A DNA stretch of 7,864 nucleotides from Actinomycetota bacterium (GTDB lineage Bacteria > Actinomycetota > Actinomycetes > Nanopelagicales > Nanopelagicaceae), in assembly GCA_009924725.1 (NCBI GenBank), contig RFRA01000040.1, forward strand, positions 1-7,864, given 5' to 3'. A program made the translations under genes and the position numbers. Position 1 is the stretch's first letter; every line of letters begins with the position of its first letter. Below, one piece after another: positions 1-6,135 of this stretch. The notes under the pieces were generated by a model, which saw nothing but the letters and a program-made list of their open reading frames with translations, searched no databases and was not told where the DNA came from.

Positions 1-1
1 C

Positions 2-256
2 GAACGGCTTGCTAGCGCTTATGAATCACTAGAAGCCCGCATCGCACGACTAATGGAAGCTGAAGAGCTAAATAAAATACGCCCTGATTTAGATGGTGCC
101 GCAGTTATGCAGCTACTTAATTTAAAACCTTCAGCAACAGTTGGGAAAGCACTCGACTTCTTACTTGAATTACGACTAGAGCGTGGACCATTAGGTGAAG
201 AAGCGGCAACCGAAGAATTACTTGCTTGGTGGGAGAAATTTTCCGCGTCGCAATAG
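2..256 (+). CDS. pcnA: CCA tRNA nucleotidyltransferase, C-terminal fragment (cut by window start)
   Basis: This is the last 84 codons of a gene whose reading frame is open to the left edge; the ATG at 53 is internal, because coding similarity continues upstream of it. The full enzyme adds or repairs the 3' CCA end of tRNAs in the cytoplasm. The tail matches what I know of actinobacterial PcnA-type proteins: a helical stretch with LEARIARL, then a core like IRPDLDGAAVMQLL, then VGKALDFLLELRLERGPLG, and a closing LLAWW helix. The nucleotidyltransferase and HD catalytic domains lie outside the window, so activity cannot be judged. The stop is TAG at 254-256. The 3' end overlaps the convergent transporter gene by 39 bp, and no terminator is visible between them. 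Family assignment is firm; the gene symbol follows actinobacterial usage. Confidence 0.85.
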   Translation, partial: ERLASAYESLEARIARLMEAEELNKIRPDLDGAAVMQLLNLKPSATVGKALDFLLELRLERGPLGEEAATEELLAWWEKFSASQ

Positions 257-1492
257 CCTTAAAGCTGTAATTAAATAAACCACTGACACCAAAGTCGGCA
301 CCTGCCAACCTTGGCCGGAGTCAGATAACAAGAGTGCGGCGATAACACCACCACTAACAATCGCTGCATTAACTAAAACATCGTAAACGGCAAAAACGCG
401 ACCACGGTAATAGTCGTTAATTTTGGATTGAACGAGTGCGTCGTTGGTTACTTTGAAACTTTGTCCAAACAAACTGGTCAAGAATGCGGCGAGAAATAAA
501 GTTGATTCGTTTCCCCAAATAGCTAGAGGTAGCGGGCCCACAACACTCAAGAACATCATGGTTCGCATCCACTTGTGACGGCCATATCTCCTAACGCCAA
601 ATGGTGCGATAAGTGCGCCTAAAACAATTCCGATGCCTGCGATCGAAAATGCTAGAGCTAATCCTGATAAACCTGCCTCTGGTTGATTAGGGTCATTGAA
701 AGTATTGCGCTCCAACATCAAACCAACCAAGGTAAGGGCGGTTAAACCACCTCGCTGAAGACCATTAGCGAGAATTCCACGCATTGCATCAACATGAACG
801 CCAAGAAATTTCCAACCTTCGCGCAATTCGACAAAACCTTGAGCAAGCGAAGCGGGTTTACGTTCATGCTCTAGCGGGCCAATCTCCGACTTGCGCAAAC
901 GAAGCGCCAGTGTTGAGGCTAACGCGTAACCACAACTTGCGGCGATAATTAAATAGGCATCGACATGATCGGCAGTTGCTACCGAATCAAGTATTTTGCG
1001 AAGTCCGAGCCCCAGACCGCCACCTAAAACCAAGAAAACCGAGCCACCGGTGACCGCCATAGCATTGGCTGAAATTAAATTAGGTTGATCAACCAATAAA
1101 GGTAAGCCGGCAGATGTAGCCGCCAAAATCAAACGGTTGAGTCCAAATGCAATCAGCACTAAAACGGTAAGTTCTAACCCAGTTCGTCCAGTGAAAACTA
1201 AGAGTGCAATCAATAGAAGATCTAAAGCACGTGAAAAGTTAGAAATTAAAAGAGCTCGCTGCCTAGAAACCCGATCAAGCACAGTTCCGACAAAAGGCCC
1301 AATTATCGAATAAGGAAGTAAGACAACTGCAAAAGCTAACGCGGCATTTAGCGCACTGGCTTGGCGCTCAGGCGAAAAGAGTACAAAAGTTGCGAGCGCC
1401 CCTTGGAAGATGCCATCGGTTGCTTGGCCAATCCAGCGCACCAACAACAGTCGCGATAACCGCGGATGTCGTAGCAACTGCCAGAAGTTCAT
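218..1492 (-). CDS. Major facilitator superfamily (MFS) transporter
   Basis: A 424-residue polytopic membrane protein, the usual length for a 12-helix MFS permease, so it is probably a proton-driven transporter or exporter in the cytoplasmic membrane. Hydrophobic segments fill the protein, with a central hydrophilic loop around residues 198-230 that divides the two six-helix halves. Residues 65-79 (GPFVGTVLDRVSRQR) resemble the MFS motif A loop between helices 2 and 3. Residues 136-150 (QPNLISANAMAVTGG) and RGRVFAVYD (363-371) are typical of the MFS_1/MFS_3 exporter-like group. Substrate cannot be read from the sequence. The ATG at 1492 is the only sensible start, since an in-frame TAA lies a few codons upstream. 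It has no Shine-Dalgarno sequence, which suggests a leaderless message. The 3' end runs 39 bp into the end of the CCA-transferase gene on the other strand. Confidence 0.88.
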   Translation of the reverse strand: MNFWQLLRHPRLSRLLLVRWIGQATDGIFQGALATFVLFSPERQASALNAALAFAVVLLPYSIIGPFVGTVLDRVSRQRALLISNFSRALDLLLIALLVFTGRTGLELTVLVLIAFGLNRLILAATSAGLPLLVDQPNLISANAMAVTGGSVFLVLGGGLGLGLRKILDSVATADHVDAYLIIAASCGYALASTLALRLRKSEIGPLEHERKPASLAQGFVELREGWKFLGVHVDAMRGILANGLQRGGLTALTLVGLMLERNTFNDPNQPEAGLSGLALAFSIAGIGIVLGALIAPFGVRRYGRHKWMRTMMFLSVVGPLPLAIWGNESTLFLAAFLTSLFGQSFKVTNDALVQSKINDYYRGRVFAVYDVLVNAAIVSGGVIAALLLSDSGQGWQVPTLVSVVYLITALRLLRRGKFLPPSK

Positions 1493-1499
1493 GTTGGCA

Positions 1500-1505
1500 A
1501 GCGTA
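1500..1505 (-). promoter_or_regulatory. Possible -10 box of a leaderless promoter for the MFS gene
   Basis: Read on the minus strand this is TACGCT, which fits the TANNNT pattern of actinobacterial -10 elements. It lies 7 nt before the ATG at 1492, where a -10 box sits if transcription starts at the start codon. No ribosome binding site is present in the gap. No convincing -35 is seen 16-18 bp upstream. This is inference from spacing only. Confidence 0.3.
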
Positions 1506-1521
1506 GTTACTTAAGACCCTT

Positions 1522-1527
1522 TATTCT
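1522..1527 (+). promoter_or_regulatory. Possible -10 box of a leaderless promoter for the DUF5318-PBP-GT87 cluster
   Basis: TATTCT is a fair match to TATAAT and ends 8 nt before the ATG at 1536, which fits a leaderless transcript starting at or next to that ATG. There is no Shine-Dalgarno sequence before this gene. A TTGGCA at 1494-1499 resembles a -35 box, but it is 22 bp away, too far for a standard sigma-70 promoter. The call rests on the -10 match and on the lack of any ribosome binding site. Confidence 0.35.
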
Positions 1528-1535
1528 TACCTTTA

Positions 1536-1943
1536 ATGAAATCGCAACGCTCGTTCATCGACTATTCACTCGATAAGCGTGCCACCCTGGCAGCGCTCTT
1601 TCGTGGCACGGTAAATGCTTGCGATGCTGATCCGTATTTGCTGCGTGCCGCTAAATTCCATGGTGTAAAAACCACTCGCCCCTGCCCGGTTTGTAAACAT
1701 GTTTCAATGGTTGAGCTTATGTACACCTTTGGCGATCAACTCGGCCAATACTCAGGTCGTATTAAAAATGCCGATGAACTGCGGCAAATGGAAAAAGAAT
1801 ATGGTGAGTTTCGAGTTTACATCGTTGAAGTTTGCCGCGATTGTTCTTGGAACCATCTCTGCGTCTCATTTGTCCTGGGTGATGGTGTTGAACGCAAACC
1901 ACCCCGTTATACCCGAACGCTTGAAGATAGCGACTGGGCTTAG
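1536..1943 (+). CDS. DUF5318 family zinc-ribbon-like protein (Rv0049 type)
   Basis: A 135-residue soluble protein of unknown function. It resembles the actinobacterial DUF5318 family, whose M. tuberculosis member Rv0049 also lies directly before ponA1. Visible family hallmarks are the N-terminal RSFIDYSLDKR, CDADPYLLRAAKFHG (residues 29-43), and two cysteine pairs: CPVC (50-53) and CRDC (100-103), the latter followed by SWNHL (104-108). The paired CxxC motifs suggest one structural zinc site, a ribbon fold closed across about 50 residues. There are no membrane segments or signal peptide, so it should be cytoplasmic. It starts 16 bp upstream of the PBP gene and is probably cotranscribed with it, hinting at a role tied to cell-wall growth; that is guilt by association only. 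The start has no ribosome binding site but matches the expected family N-terminus. Confidence 0.85.
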   Translation: MKSQRSFIDYSLDKRATLAALFRGTVNACDADPYLLRAAKFHGVKTTRPCPVCKHVSMVELMYTFGDQLGQYSGRIKNADELRQMEKEYGEFRVYIVEVCRDCSWNHLCVSFVLGDGVERKPPRYTRTLEDSDWA

Positions 1944-1959
1944 CGGGTAGCCTTAAACC

Positions 1960-3876
1960 ATGTCATTTAAGCTCTCGAAGCGATTGTTTATCAGGGCTGC
2001 CATCTTCCTAGGCGGCTTTGGGTTTGTCGCAGGTTCGACCTTATTTGCAATTGCTTACTTCACGGTTTCAATTCCAGATCCAAATGCATATGTAAATAGT
2101 CAAGCCACCATCATTCAATATTCCAACGGTCAAGAGATTGGCCGCATAGGTGCTCAAAACCGAACCATTGTTTCGCTGACCAAAATTCCGCTACATCTGC
2201 GCGAGGCAGTAATGGCTGCCGAAGACCGTGATTACTACACCAATAGAGCTTTTAGCCCAATTGGAATTTTGCGCGCTCTAAAAAATAATTTGCTGGGTGG
2301 ATCACTACAGGGTGGCTCAACTATCACACAGCAGTATTCAAAAACTGCATTCTTAACTTCAGAGCGCACCATTCAGCGCAAAATCAAAGAGTTAGTGATT
2401 GCGATTAAGTTAGAAAACCAACTATCTAAAGATCAAATTTTAGAAAATTATTTAAATACTATTTATTTCGGCCGCGGCTCTTATGGCGTGCAAACGGCTG
2501 CGCAACAATATTTTAATCGCACTGTAGATCAACTTACAGTTTCACAAGCGGTAGTGCTAGCCTCGATACTGCGTTCGCCTGGTTTGTATGACCCAGCTTT
2601 TAATAAAGATAACGGTCCACGTCTGAAAAATCGGTTTTCCTATGTTGTAAAAGGAATGGTCGAAAAAGGTTGGTTAACCGAGAAAAAAGCCGGCAGTTTA
2701 AAGGTTCCTTATATTGCACCTCGAGCAACTTCCGGATCACTCAGTGGTCCCAAAGGACACATAATTGAAGCGGTACGTAAAGAGTTAATTAAATTTGGCT
2801 TTACCGAAGATCAAATTATGGTTGGTGGCTTGGTTGTAAAAACAACGCTATCTCAACAGGCACAACAGTCAGCCGTTGATGCGGTTAATAAACAAGCACC
2901 TACCAAAGCTCCAGATAACTTGCATATTGGTTTAGTCGCGATTCGCCCTGGAACCGGTGAGATCATTGCGATGTATGGCGGAAAAGACTATTTAGCGCGT
3001 CAACTAAACGATGCAACGCAAGCGATTGCACAAGCTGGATCAACTTTTAAGCCATTCGCACTTATTGCCGGTCTCGAGCAAGGAATTCCATTAACGTCAA
3101 TGTGGAACGGTGATAGCCCACAAACTTTTGACGATGCGGGCAAGCCATATGAAGTTGCTAATTATGGATTTGAGGGCTGGGGGCAAATATCGCTTCTTAG
3201 TGCGACTGCACATTCTGTCAATACCGTGTTTGTGCCTCTTGGAATAAAAGTCGGTCCAGAAAATGTAGTAGATGCCGCAAGACGTGCAGGTATTCCAGAA
3301 AATATTGCAATGATGCCTACCCCATCGGTTGTACTTGGCGTAGCTAGCCCACATGTACTAGATGTAGCAAGTGCTTACGCGACTTTTGCGGCTAATGGAA
3401 TTTACGCTAAACCATATTTAATTAGCCAAGTCCTAGGTTCAAATAAAGGCGTGCTTTACGAGGGTAAATCACAAACTCAAGAAGTTTTTGCAGCCGATGT
3501 AATGGCAGATTTAACTTATGCTTTAAAAAATGTTGTTACTAGTGGGTCCGGTTTTGCCGCGCTAAAACTAGGTAGACCAGCTGCAGGCAAGACTGGTACC
3601 AGCCAGTCGAACGCATCGGCTTGGTTTAGCGCTTACACACCACAACTTGCGGCATCCGTTGCACTATTTCGTGACGATGCAACTCAATCCCTCAAAGGAA
3701 TTGGTGGACTAACCTCAGTTACTGGCGGAAGTTTCCCGGCCCGAATCTGGACATCATTTATGAAAGGTGCACTTAAGGGCGAACCCGTTTTGGATTTCCC
3801 GGCACCAACAAATATTGGCGGACTAGATCCAGTGGTATTTACTTCTGGTGGCGTTCAGGTTCAAAAGAAGAAGTAA
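1960..3876 (+). CDS. ponA: Bifunctional class A penicillin-binding protein (glycosyltransferase/transpeptidase)
   Basis: A 638-residue class A PBP that polymerises lipid II glycan strands and cross-links their peptides outside the cytoplasmic membrane. A short basic N-terminus is followed by one membrane anchor at about residues 12-36. The GT51 domain (about 60-240) shows EDRD with the expected catalytic Glu88, GGSTITQQ (118-125), RKIKE (140-144, second conserved Glu144) and YLNTIYFGRGSYG (164-176). The transpeptidase domain (about 320-600) has all three active-site motifs: STFK (Ser361 to Lys364), SVN (419-421) and KTGT (544-547). It therefore looks fully active in both halves. It is shorter than mycobacterial PonA1: there is no PASTA domain and no long proline-rich tail, only about 30 residues ending in KKK. 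The ATG lies 16 bp after the DUF5318 stop with at most a weak GGGTAG-like ribosome site, so translation may be coupled. The next gene follows by 11 bp. Confidence 0.95.
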   Translation: MSFKLSKRLFIRAAIFLGGFGFVAGSTLFAIAYFTVSIPDPNAYVNSQATIIQYSNGQEIGRIGAQNRTIVSLTKIPLHLREAVMAAEDRDYYTNRAFSPIGILRALKNNLLGGSLQGGSTITQQYSKTAFLTSERTIQRKIKELVIAIKLENQLSKDQILENYLNTIYFGRGSYGVQTAAQQYFNRTVDQLTVSQAVVLASILRSPGLYDPAFNKDNGPRLKNRFSYVVKGMVEKGWLTEKKAGSLKVPYIAPRATSGSLSGPKGHIIEAVRKELIKFGFTEDQIMVGGLVVKTTLSQQAQQSAVDAVNKQAPTKAPDNLHIGLVAIRPGTGEIIAMYGGKDYLARQLNDATQAIAQAGSTFKPFALIAGLEQGIPLTSMWNGDSPQTFDDAGKPYEVANYGFEGWGQISLLSATAHSVNTVFVPLGIKVGPENVVDAARRAGIPENIAMMPTPSVVLGVASPHVLDVASAYATFAANGIYAKPYLISQVLGSNKGVLYEGKSQTQEVFAADVMADLTYALKNVVTSGSGFAALKLGRPAAGKTGTSQSNASAWFSAYTPQLAASVALFRDDATQSLKGIGGLTSVTGGSFPARIWTSFMKGALKGEPVLDFPAPTNIGGLDPVVFTSGGVQVQKKK

Positions 3877-3887
3877 ACGATTCTAAA

Positions 3888-5087
3888 TTGAAAACGCGCG
3901 CAATAGTTTTATTCGCGTTTCTTGCTAGTGCTATTTCATATGCCAAATTCTCGCCTTGTATTGGCTTTAATTGGGCTACACCAGGCCAATATATTCACGC
4001 TTGTTACTCTGACTTACCGAGCCTTTTAGGTAATCGTTCAATTGGCAGCGGTGCTTGGGCATTTAGCGGTGAACAACCAGTTGAGTATCCAGTCATTACT
4101 GGTTTAGTTATGTATTTAACTGCGCAAATTGCGCAAGTCACCACAACTTATTACATATTAAATGCCGCACTCCTTGCTCTTTTGTTTATTGGGGTCGCAT
4201 TGATTACAGCTCGAATTCGCCCACAGTTTGGTTACCTACTCTCATTCACACCCGCAGTTATTGCAGCGCTTTATATCAATTGGGATCTTTGGGCAATTGC
4301 AACAATGATGATTTCGATTTATTGGTTTGACCGCAAACAATATGATTTAAGTGCTTTAGCAATTGGAATCTCGATCGCAACTAAATTTATTCCAGTTTTC
4401 TTAATCCCGGTAGCAATTTACATTTTCTACCGCAACCACAATCTAAAGGGAACCATTCGATATTTAGGTATTGCATTGGCGACGTGGCTAGTTATCAATT
4501 TGCCGGTAGCGCTAACAACCTTTGATGGTTGGTGGTATTTCTACAAGTTAAACATTGAGCGTGTAGCTGATTGGGGTTCACTTTGGTATGCGCTCTCTGC
4601 TTTGGGCATTGGGCTAACTAATTTGAATTATCTTTCAATTCTGTTATTACTTGCTTGTGTTGCAGCTTTAGGAATTTTCTTATTCTCACTTGATTACATT
4701 CCGTCCCTCGCCCAATTAGCTTTCATTGTTATCGCAGCCGTCACTTGCGTTAGCAAGGTGTATTCACCGCAATATGTTTTATGGTTAGCGCCACTGGCAC
4801 TAATCGCCCTGATCGACAAACGTGACTTACCGGCATTCTGGGTCTGGCAAGTTAGTGAAGTCATTTATCACGTTGCAATTTGGCAACATCTGGCGACCGT
4901 GACAGGTGCCAGGTTTGGTTTGCCGGTTACTGGCTATGCGCTGATTAGCTTGCTGCGTATTGTCGCCACAGTTGCGTTGGTGGCGGTTTTGGTCCGCCGC
5001 GCCCTGCTCATGAGGTCCCCAAACAAGCCTGATTCACAGGGCAAATTGGCCGATTTTCTCTTTGAGGCAGGCAAGAGTTACCCTTAG
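3888..5087 (+). CDS. GT87 (DUF2029)-like polytopic membrane glycosyltransferase, Rv0051 type
   Basis: A 399-residue, very hydrophobic protein with about ten membrane segments, the size and layout of GT-C fold, polyprenyl-phosphate-sugar-dependent transferases such as actinobacterial mannosyltransferases of family GT87. The first external loop holds CYSDLP (39-44), whose Asp42 may be the catalytic acidic residue expected in GT-C enzymes, and VEYPVITG (65-72). NWDLWAI (131-137) and KVYSPQYVLWLAPL (290-303) are also conserved in this group as I know it. Donor and acceptor are unknown; mannose on a lipoglycan or glycoprotein is only a guess. Position directly after the PBP gene, as Rv0051 lies near ponA1, supports an envelope role. 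The start is a TTG 11 bp after the PBP stop. No ATG or GTG lies in frame just upstream, and the first in-frame ATG downstream would remove the first loop. No ribosome binding site is seen, so coupling to the PBP gene is likely. Confidence 0.82.
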   Translation: MKTRAIVLFAFLASAISYAKFSPCIGFNWATPGQYIHACYSDLPSLLGNRSIGSGAWAFSGEQPVEYPVITGLVMYLTAQIAQVTTTYYILNAALLALLFIGVALITARIRPQFGYLLSFTPAVIAALYINWDLWAIATMMISIYWFDRKQYDLSALAIGISIATKFIPVFLIPVAIYIFYRNHNLKGTIRYLGIALATWLVINLPVALTTFDGWWYFYKLNIERVADWGSLWYALSALGIGLTNLNYLSILLLLACVAALGIFLFSLDYIPSLAQLAFIVIAAVTCVSKVYSPQYVLWLAPLALIALIDKRDLPAFWVWQVSEVIYHVAIWQHLATVTGARFGLPVTGYALISLLRIVATVALVAVLVRRALLMRSPNKPDSQGKLADFLFEAGKSYP

Positions 5088-5103
5088 CCTCTTGTTTCAC
5101 CTC

Positions 5104-5133
5104 TTTATATATGTCAGTCCACTGAAATATATT
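5104..5133 (+). promoter_or_regulatory. Candidate sigma-70-type promoter of the rpsF operon
   Basis: TTTATA (5104-5109, 4 of 6 to TTGACA) is followed after 18 bp by TATATT (5128-5133, 5 of 6 to TATAAT). Transcription from about 5140 would give a leader of roughly 70 nt that contains the whole predicted S6:S18-binding structure, so the placement makes sense. The region is AT-rich, and chance TATA-like boxes are common in it (for example TATATA at 5106-5111), so the exact boxes are uncertain. Confidence 0.45.
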
Positions 5134-5150
5134 TGGGGAAATGAGAGCAC

Positions 5151-5206
5151 TAACCCTCCTGTCACGGAAATGCCGTGGCCGTCTTAGTCCAGAGGAGGTC
5201 GGGTTA
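5151..5206 (+). promoter_or_regulatory. Putative S6:S18 ribosomal protein leader covering the rpsF ribosome binding site
   Basis: The rpsF leader can fold into an outer stem and an inner hairpin. TAACCC (5151-5156) is complementary to GGGTTA (5201-5206). CCTCCT (5155-5160) is complementary to the Shine-Dalgarno AGGAGG (5193-5198); these two pairings compete for two bases. The hairpin is GTCACGG (5161-5167) with CCGTGGC (5173-5179), loop AAATG, one G-T wobble. Directly after the hairpin lies CCG (5179-5181). A hairpin followed by a conserved CCG inside a closing stem is the hallmark described for mRNA sites bound by the S6:S18 complex, which mimic its 16S rRNA site. Binding would stabilise the closed form and repress the operon. 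The complementarity is seen directly; the regulator is inferred from the position before rpsF and the presence of rpsR downstream. Confidence 0.7.
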
Positions 5207-5210
5207 ACGC

Positions 5211-5495
5211 ATGCGTCACTACGAACTAATGGTCATTCTTGATCCAGAGTTAGAAGAAAGAACAGTTACACCATCACTTGAGACATATCTCAAGATCATC
5301 AAAGACAGCGGCGGCACAGTCGACAAGCTCGATGTTTGGGGCAAGCGCCGTATGTCATTCGAAATCCTTAAGAAGTCTGAAGGAATTTACGCAGTTGTAG
5401 ATATGCACTGCGAACCAGCAGCGATTAAAGAACTTGATCGTCAGCTAAATCTAAACGAATCAGTACTTCGTACGAAGTTAATTCGTCCAGAATAA
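5211..5495 (+). CDS. rpsF: Small ribosomal subunit protein bS6
   Basis: A 94-residue protein, normal for bacterial S6, which binds the platform of the 30S subunit as a heterodimer with S18. Recognisable family features are MRHYELMVILDPEL at the N-terminus, DVWGKRRMSFEI in the second strand region, GIYAVVDMHCEP (58-69) and the C-terminal NESVLRTKLIRPE. There is no extended acidic or glutamate tail of the kind found in some proteobacteria. It is the first gene of the rpsF-ssb-rpsR-rplI operon. The start is fixed by family length and by AGGAGG at 5193-5198, although the 12-nt spacing from that site to the ATG is longer than usual. Translation is probably controlled by the leader structure that overlaps this site. 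Confidence 0.97.
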   Translation: MRHYELMVILDPELEERTVTPSLETYLKIIKDSGGTVDKLDVWGKRRMSFEILKKSEGIYAVVDMHCEPAAIKELDRQLNLNESVLRTKLIRPE

Positions 5496-5535
5496 AAAGC
5501 ACGGCACCCACGAGTAGATACGAGAGAAGGAAAAA

Positions 5536-6036
5536 ATGGCAGCAGGAGATACAACAATCACAATGATCGGCAACTTAGTAGACGATCCAGAGCTACGTTT
5601 CACACCATCAGGTGCGGCGGTAGCAAAGTTTCGTGTTGCTTCAACTCCTCGTTATTTAGATAAAGCAACTAATGAATGGAAAGATGGCGAGAGCCTTTTC
5701 CTTCAATGTCAGATCTGGCGTCAAGCAGCAGAAAATGTTGCCGAGTCACTGACAAAAGGTATGCGAGTCATTCTTTCGGGTCGCCTAAAGCAACGTTCAT
5801 ATGAAACAAAAGAGGGCGAAAAGCGCACCGTCTTTGAAGTTGAAGTTGATGAAGTAGGTCCATCACTTCGCAGTGCAACTGCGAAAGTTACCCGCGCACA
5901 ACGTGCAGCCGGTGGCAACGGTGGATTCTCTGCTCCAGCAGCTGAAAGCTTTAATGATGATCCTTGGGCTGCATCTACCTCAACACCATCTGCTGGCGGC
6001 TGGGCAACCACCACTAGCGATGAACCTCCGTTTTAA
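5536..6036 (+). CDS. ssb: Single-stranded DNA-binding protein
   Basis: A 166-residue SSB that coats single-stranded DNA in replication, repair and recombination. The OB-fold occupies about residues 5-112, with TITMIGNLVDDPELRFTPSG at the front, the aromatic stretch SLFLQCQIWRQAAENVAESL (53-72) and GMRVILSGRLKQRSYE (75-90). A flexible Gly/Ala/Ser/Thr-rich linker follows, with an internal NDDPWA (140-145) of the type also found in mycobacterial SSB. The protein ends in DEPPF (162-166), the actinobacterial form of the acidic tip that recruits partner proteins. The ATG is preceded by AGAAGG (5525-5530) at 5 nt. It sits 40 bp after rpsF. Its place between two ribosomal protein genes is the standard bacterial arrangement and marks it as the main housekeeping SSB. 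Confidence 0.97.
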   Translation: MAAGDTTITMIGNLVDDPELRFTPSGAAVAKFRVASTPRYLDKATNEWKDGESLFLQCQIWRQAAENVAESLTKGMRVILSGRLKQRSYETKEGEKRTVFEVEVDEVGPSLRSATAKVTRAQRAAGGNGGFSAPAAESFNDDPWAASTSTPSAGGWATTTSDEPPF

Positions 6037-6070
6037 ACCAACCTATCCATCCATTCCTAGTTCGAAATTA

Positions 6071-6118
6071 AGGGCAAATACTTTAAAAAGTAGCGGCTTT
6101 TAAAAGGACTAGGGCCCT
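6071..6118 (+). other. Palindrome-rich spacer between ssb and rpsR, possible RNA structure
   Basis: The 99-bp gap between ssb and rpsR is long for this operon. It holds three close inverted repeats: TACTTT/AAAGTA (6079-6084 with 6087-6092), the perfect palindrome CTTTTAAAAG (6097-6106) and AGGGCCCT (6111-6118). In addition AGGGC (6071-6075) can pair with GCCCT (6114-6118) to enclose the first two, giving a small branched fold. No U-tract follows, so this is not a standard terminator. The rpsR ribosome binding site (AAAGGAG, 6122-6128) begins just downstream. It could be a processing or attenuation site; the AT-rich arms are weak and may be chance. Confidence 0.3.
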
Positions 6119-6135
6119 CGAAAAGGAGCACCACA

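Noticed and set aside
1699..1950. 83-codon open frame overlapping DUF5318 in another frame
   Set aside because: The overlapping frame encodes the conserved CxxC protein; this one has no start signal or recognisable motif.
3097..3354. 85-codon open frame on the minus strand within the PBP gene
   Set aside because: Lies fully inside the conserved transpeptidase coding region; product rich in Trp, Cys and Tyr, with no family resemblance.
5115..5134. Small inverted repeat CAGT-CC-ACTG followed by palindrome AAATATATTT, possible operator before rpsF
   Set aside because: Arms are only 4-5 bp with almost no loop and AT-rich; better explained as promoter sequence.
5465..5478. 14-bp perfect palindrome ACTTCGTACGAAGT inside rpsF
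   Set aside because: It lies in well-conserved coding sequence (VLRTKL), and by chance about half a palindrome of this size is expected in a window this long.
5721..6014. 97-codon open frame on the minus strand within ssb
   Set aside because: Antisense shadow of ssb; low-complexity composition mirrors the Gly/Ala/Ser-rich linker and there is no ribosome site.
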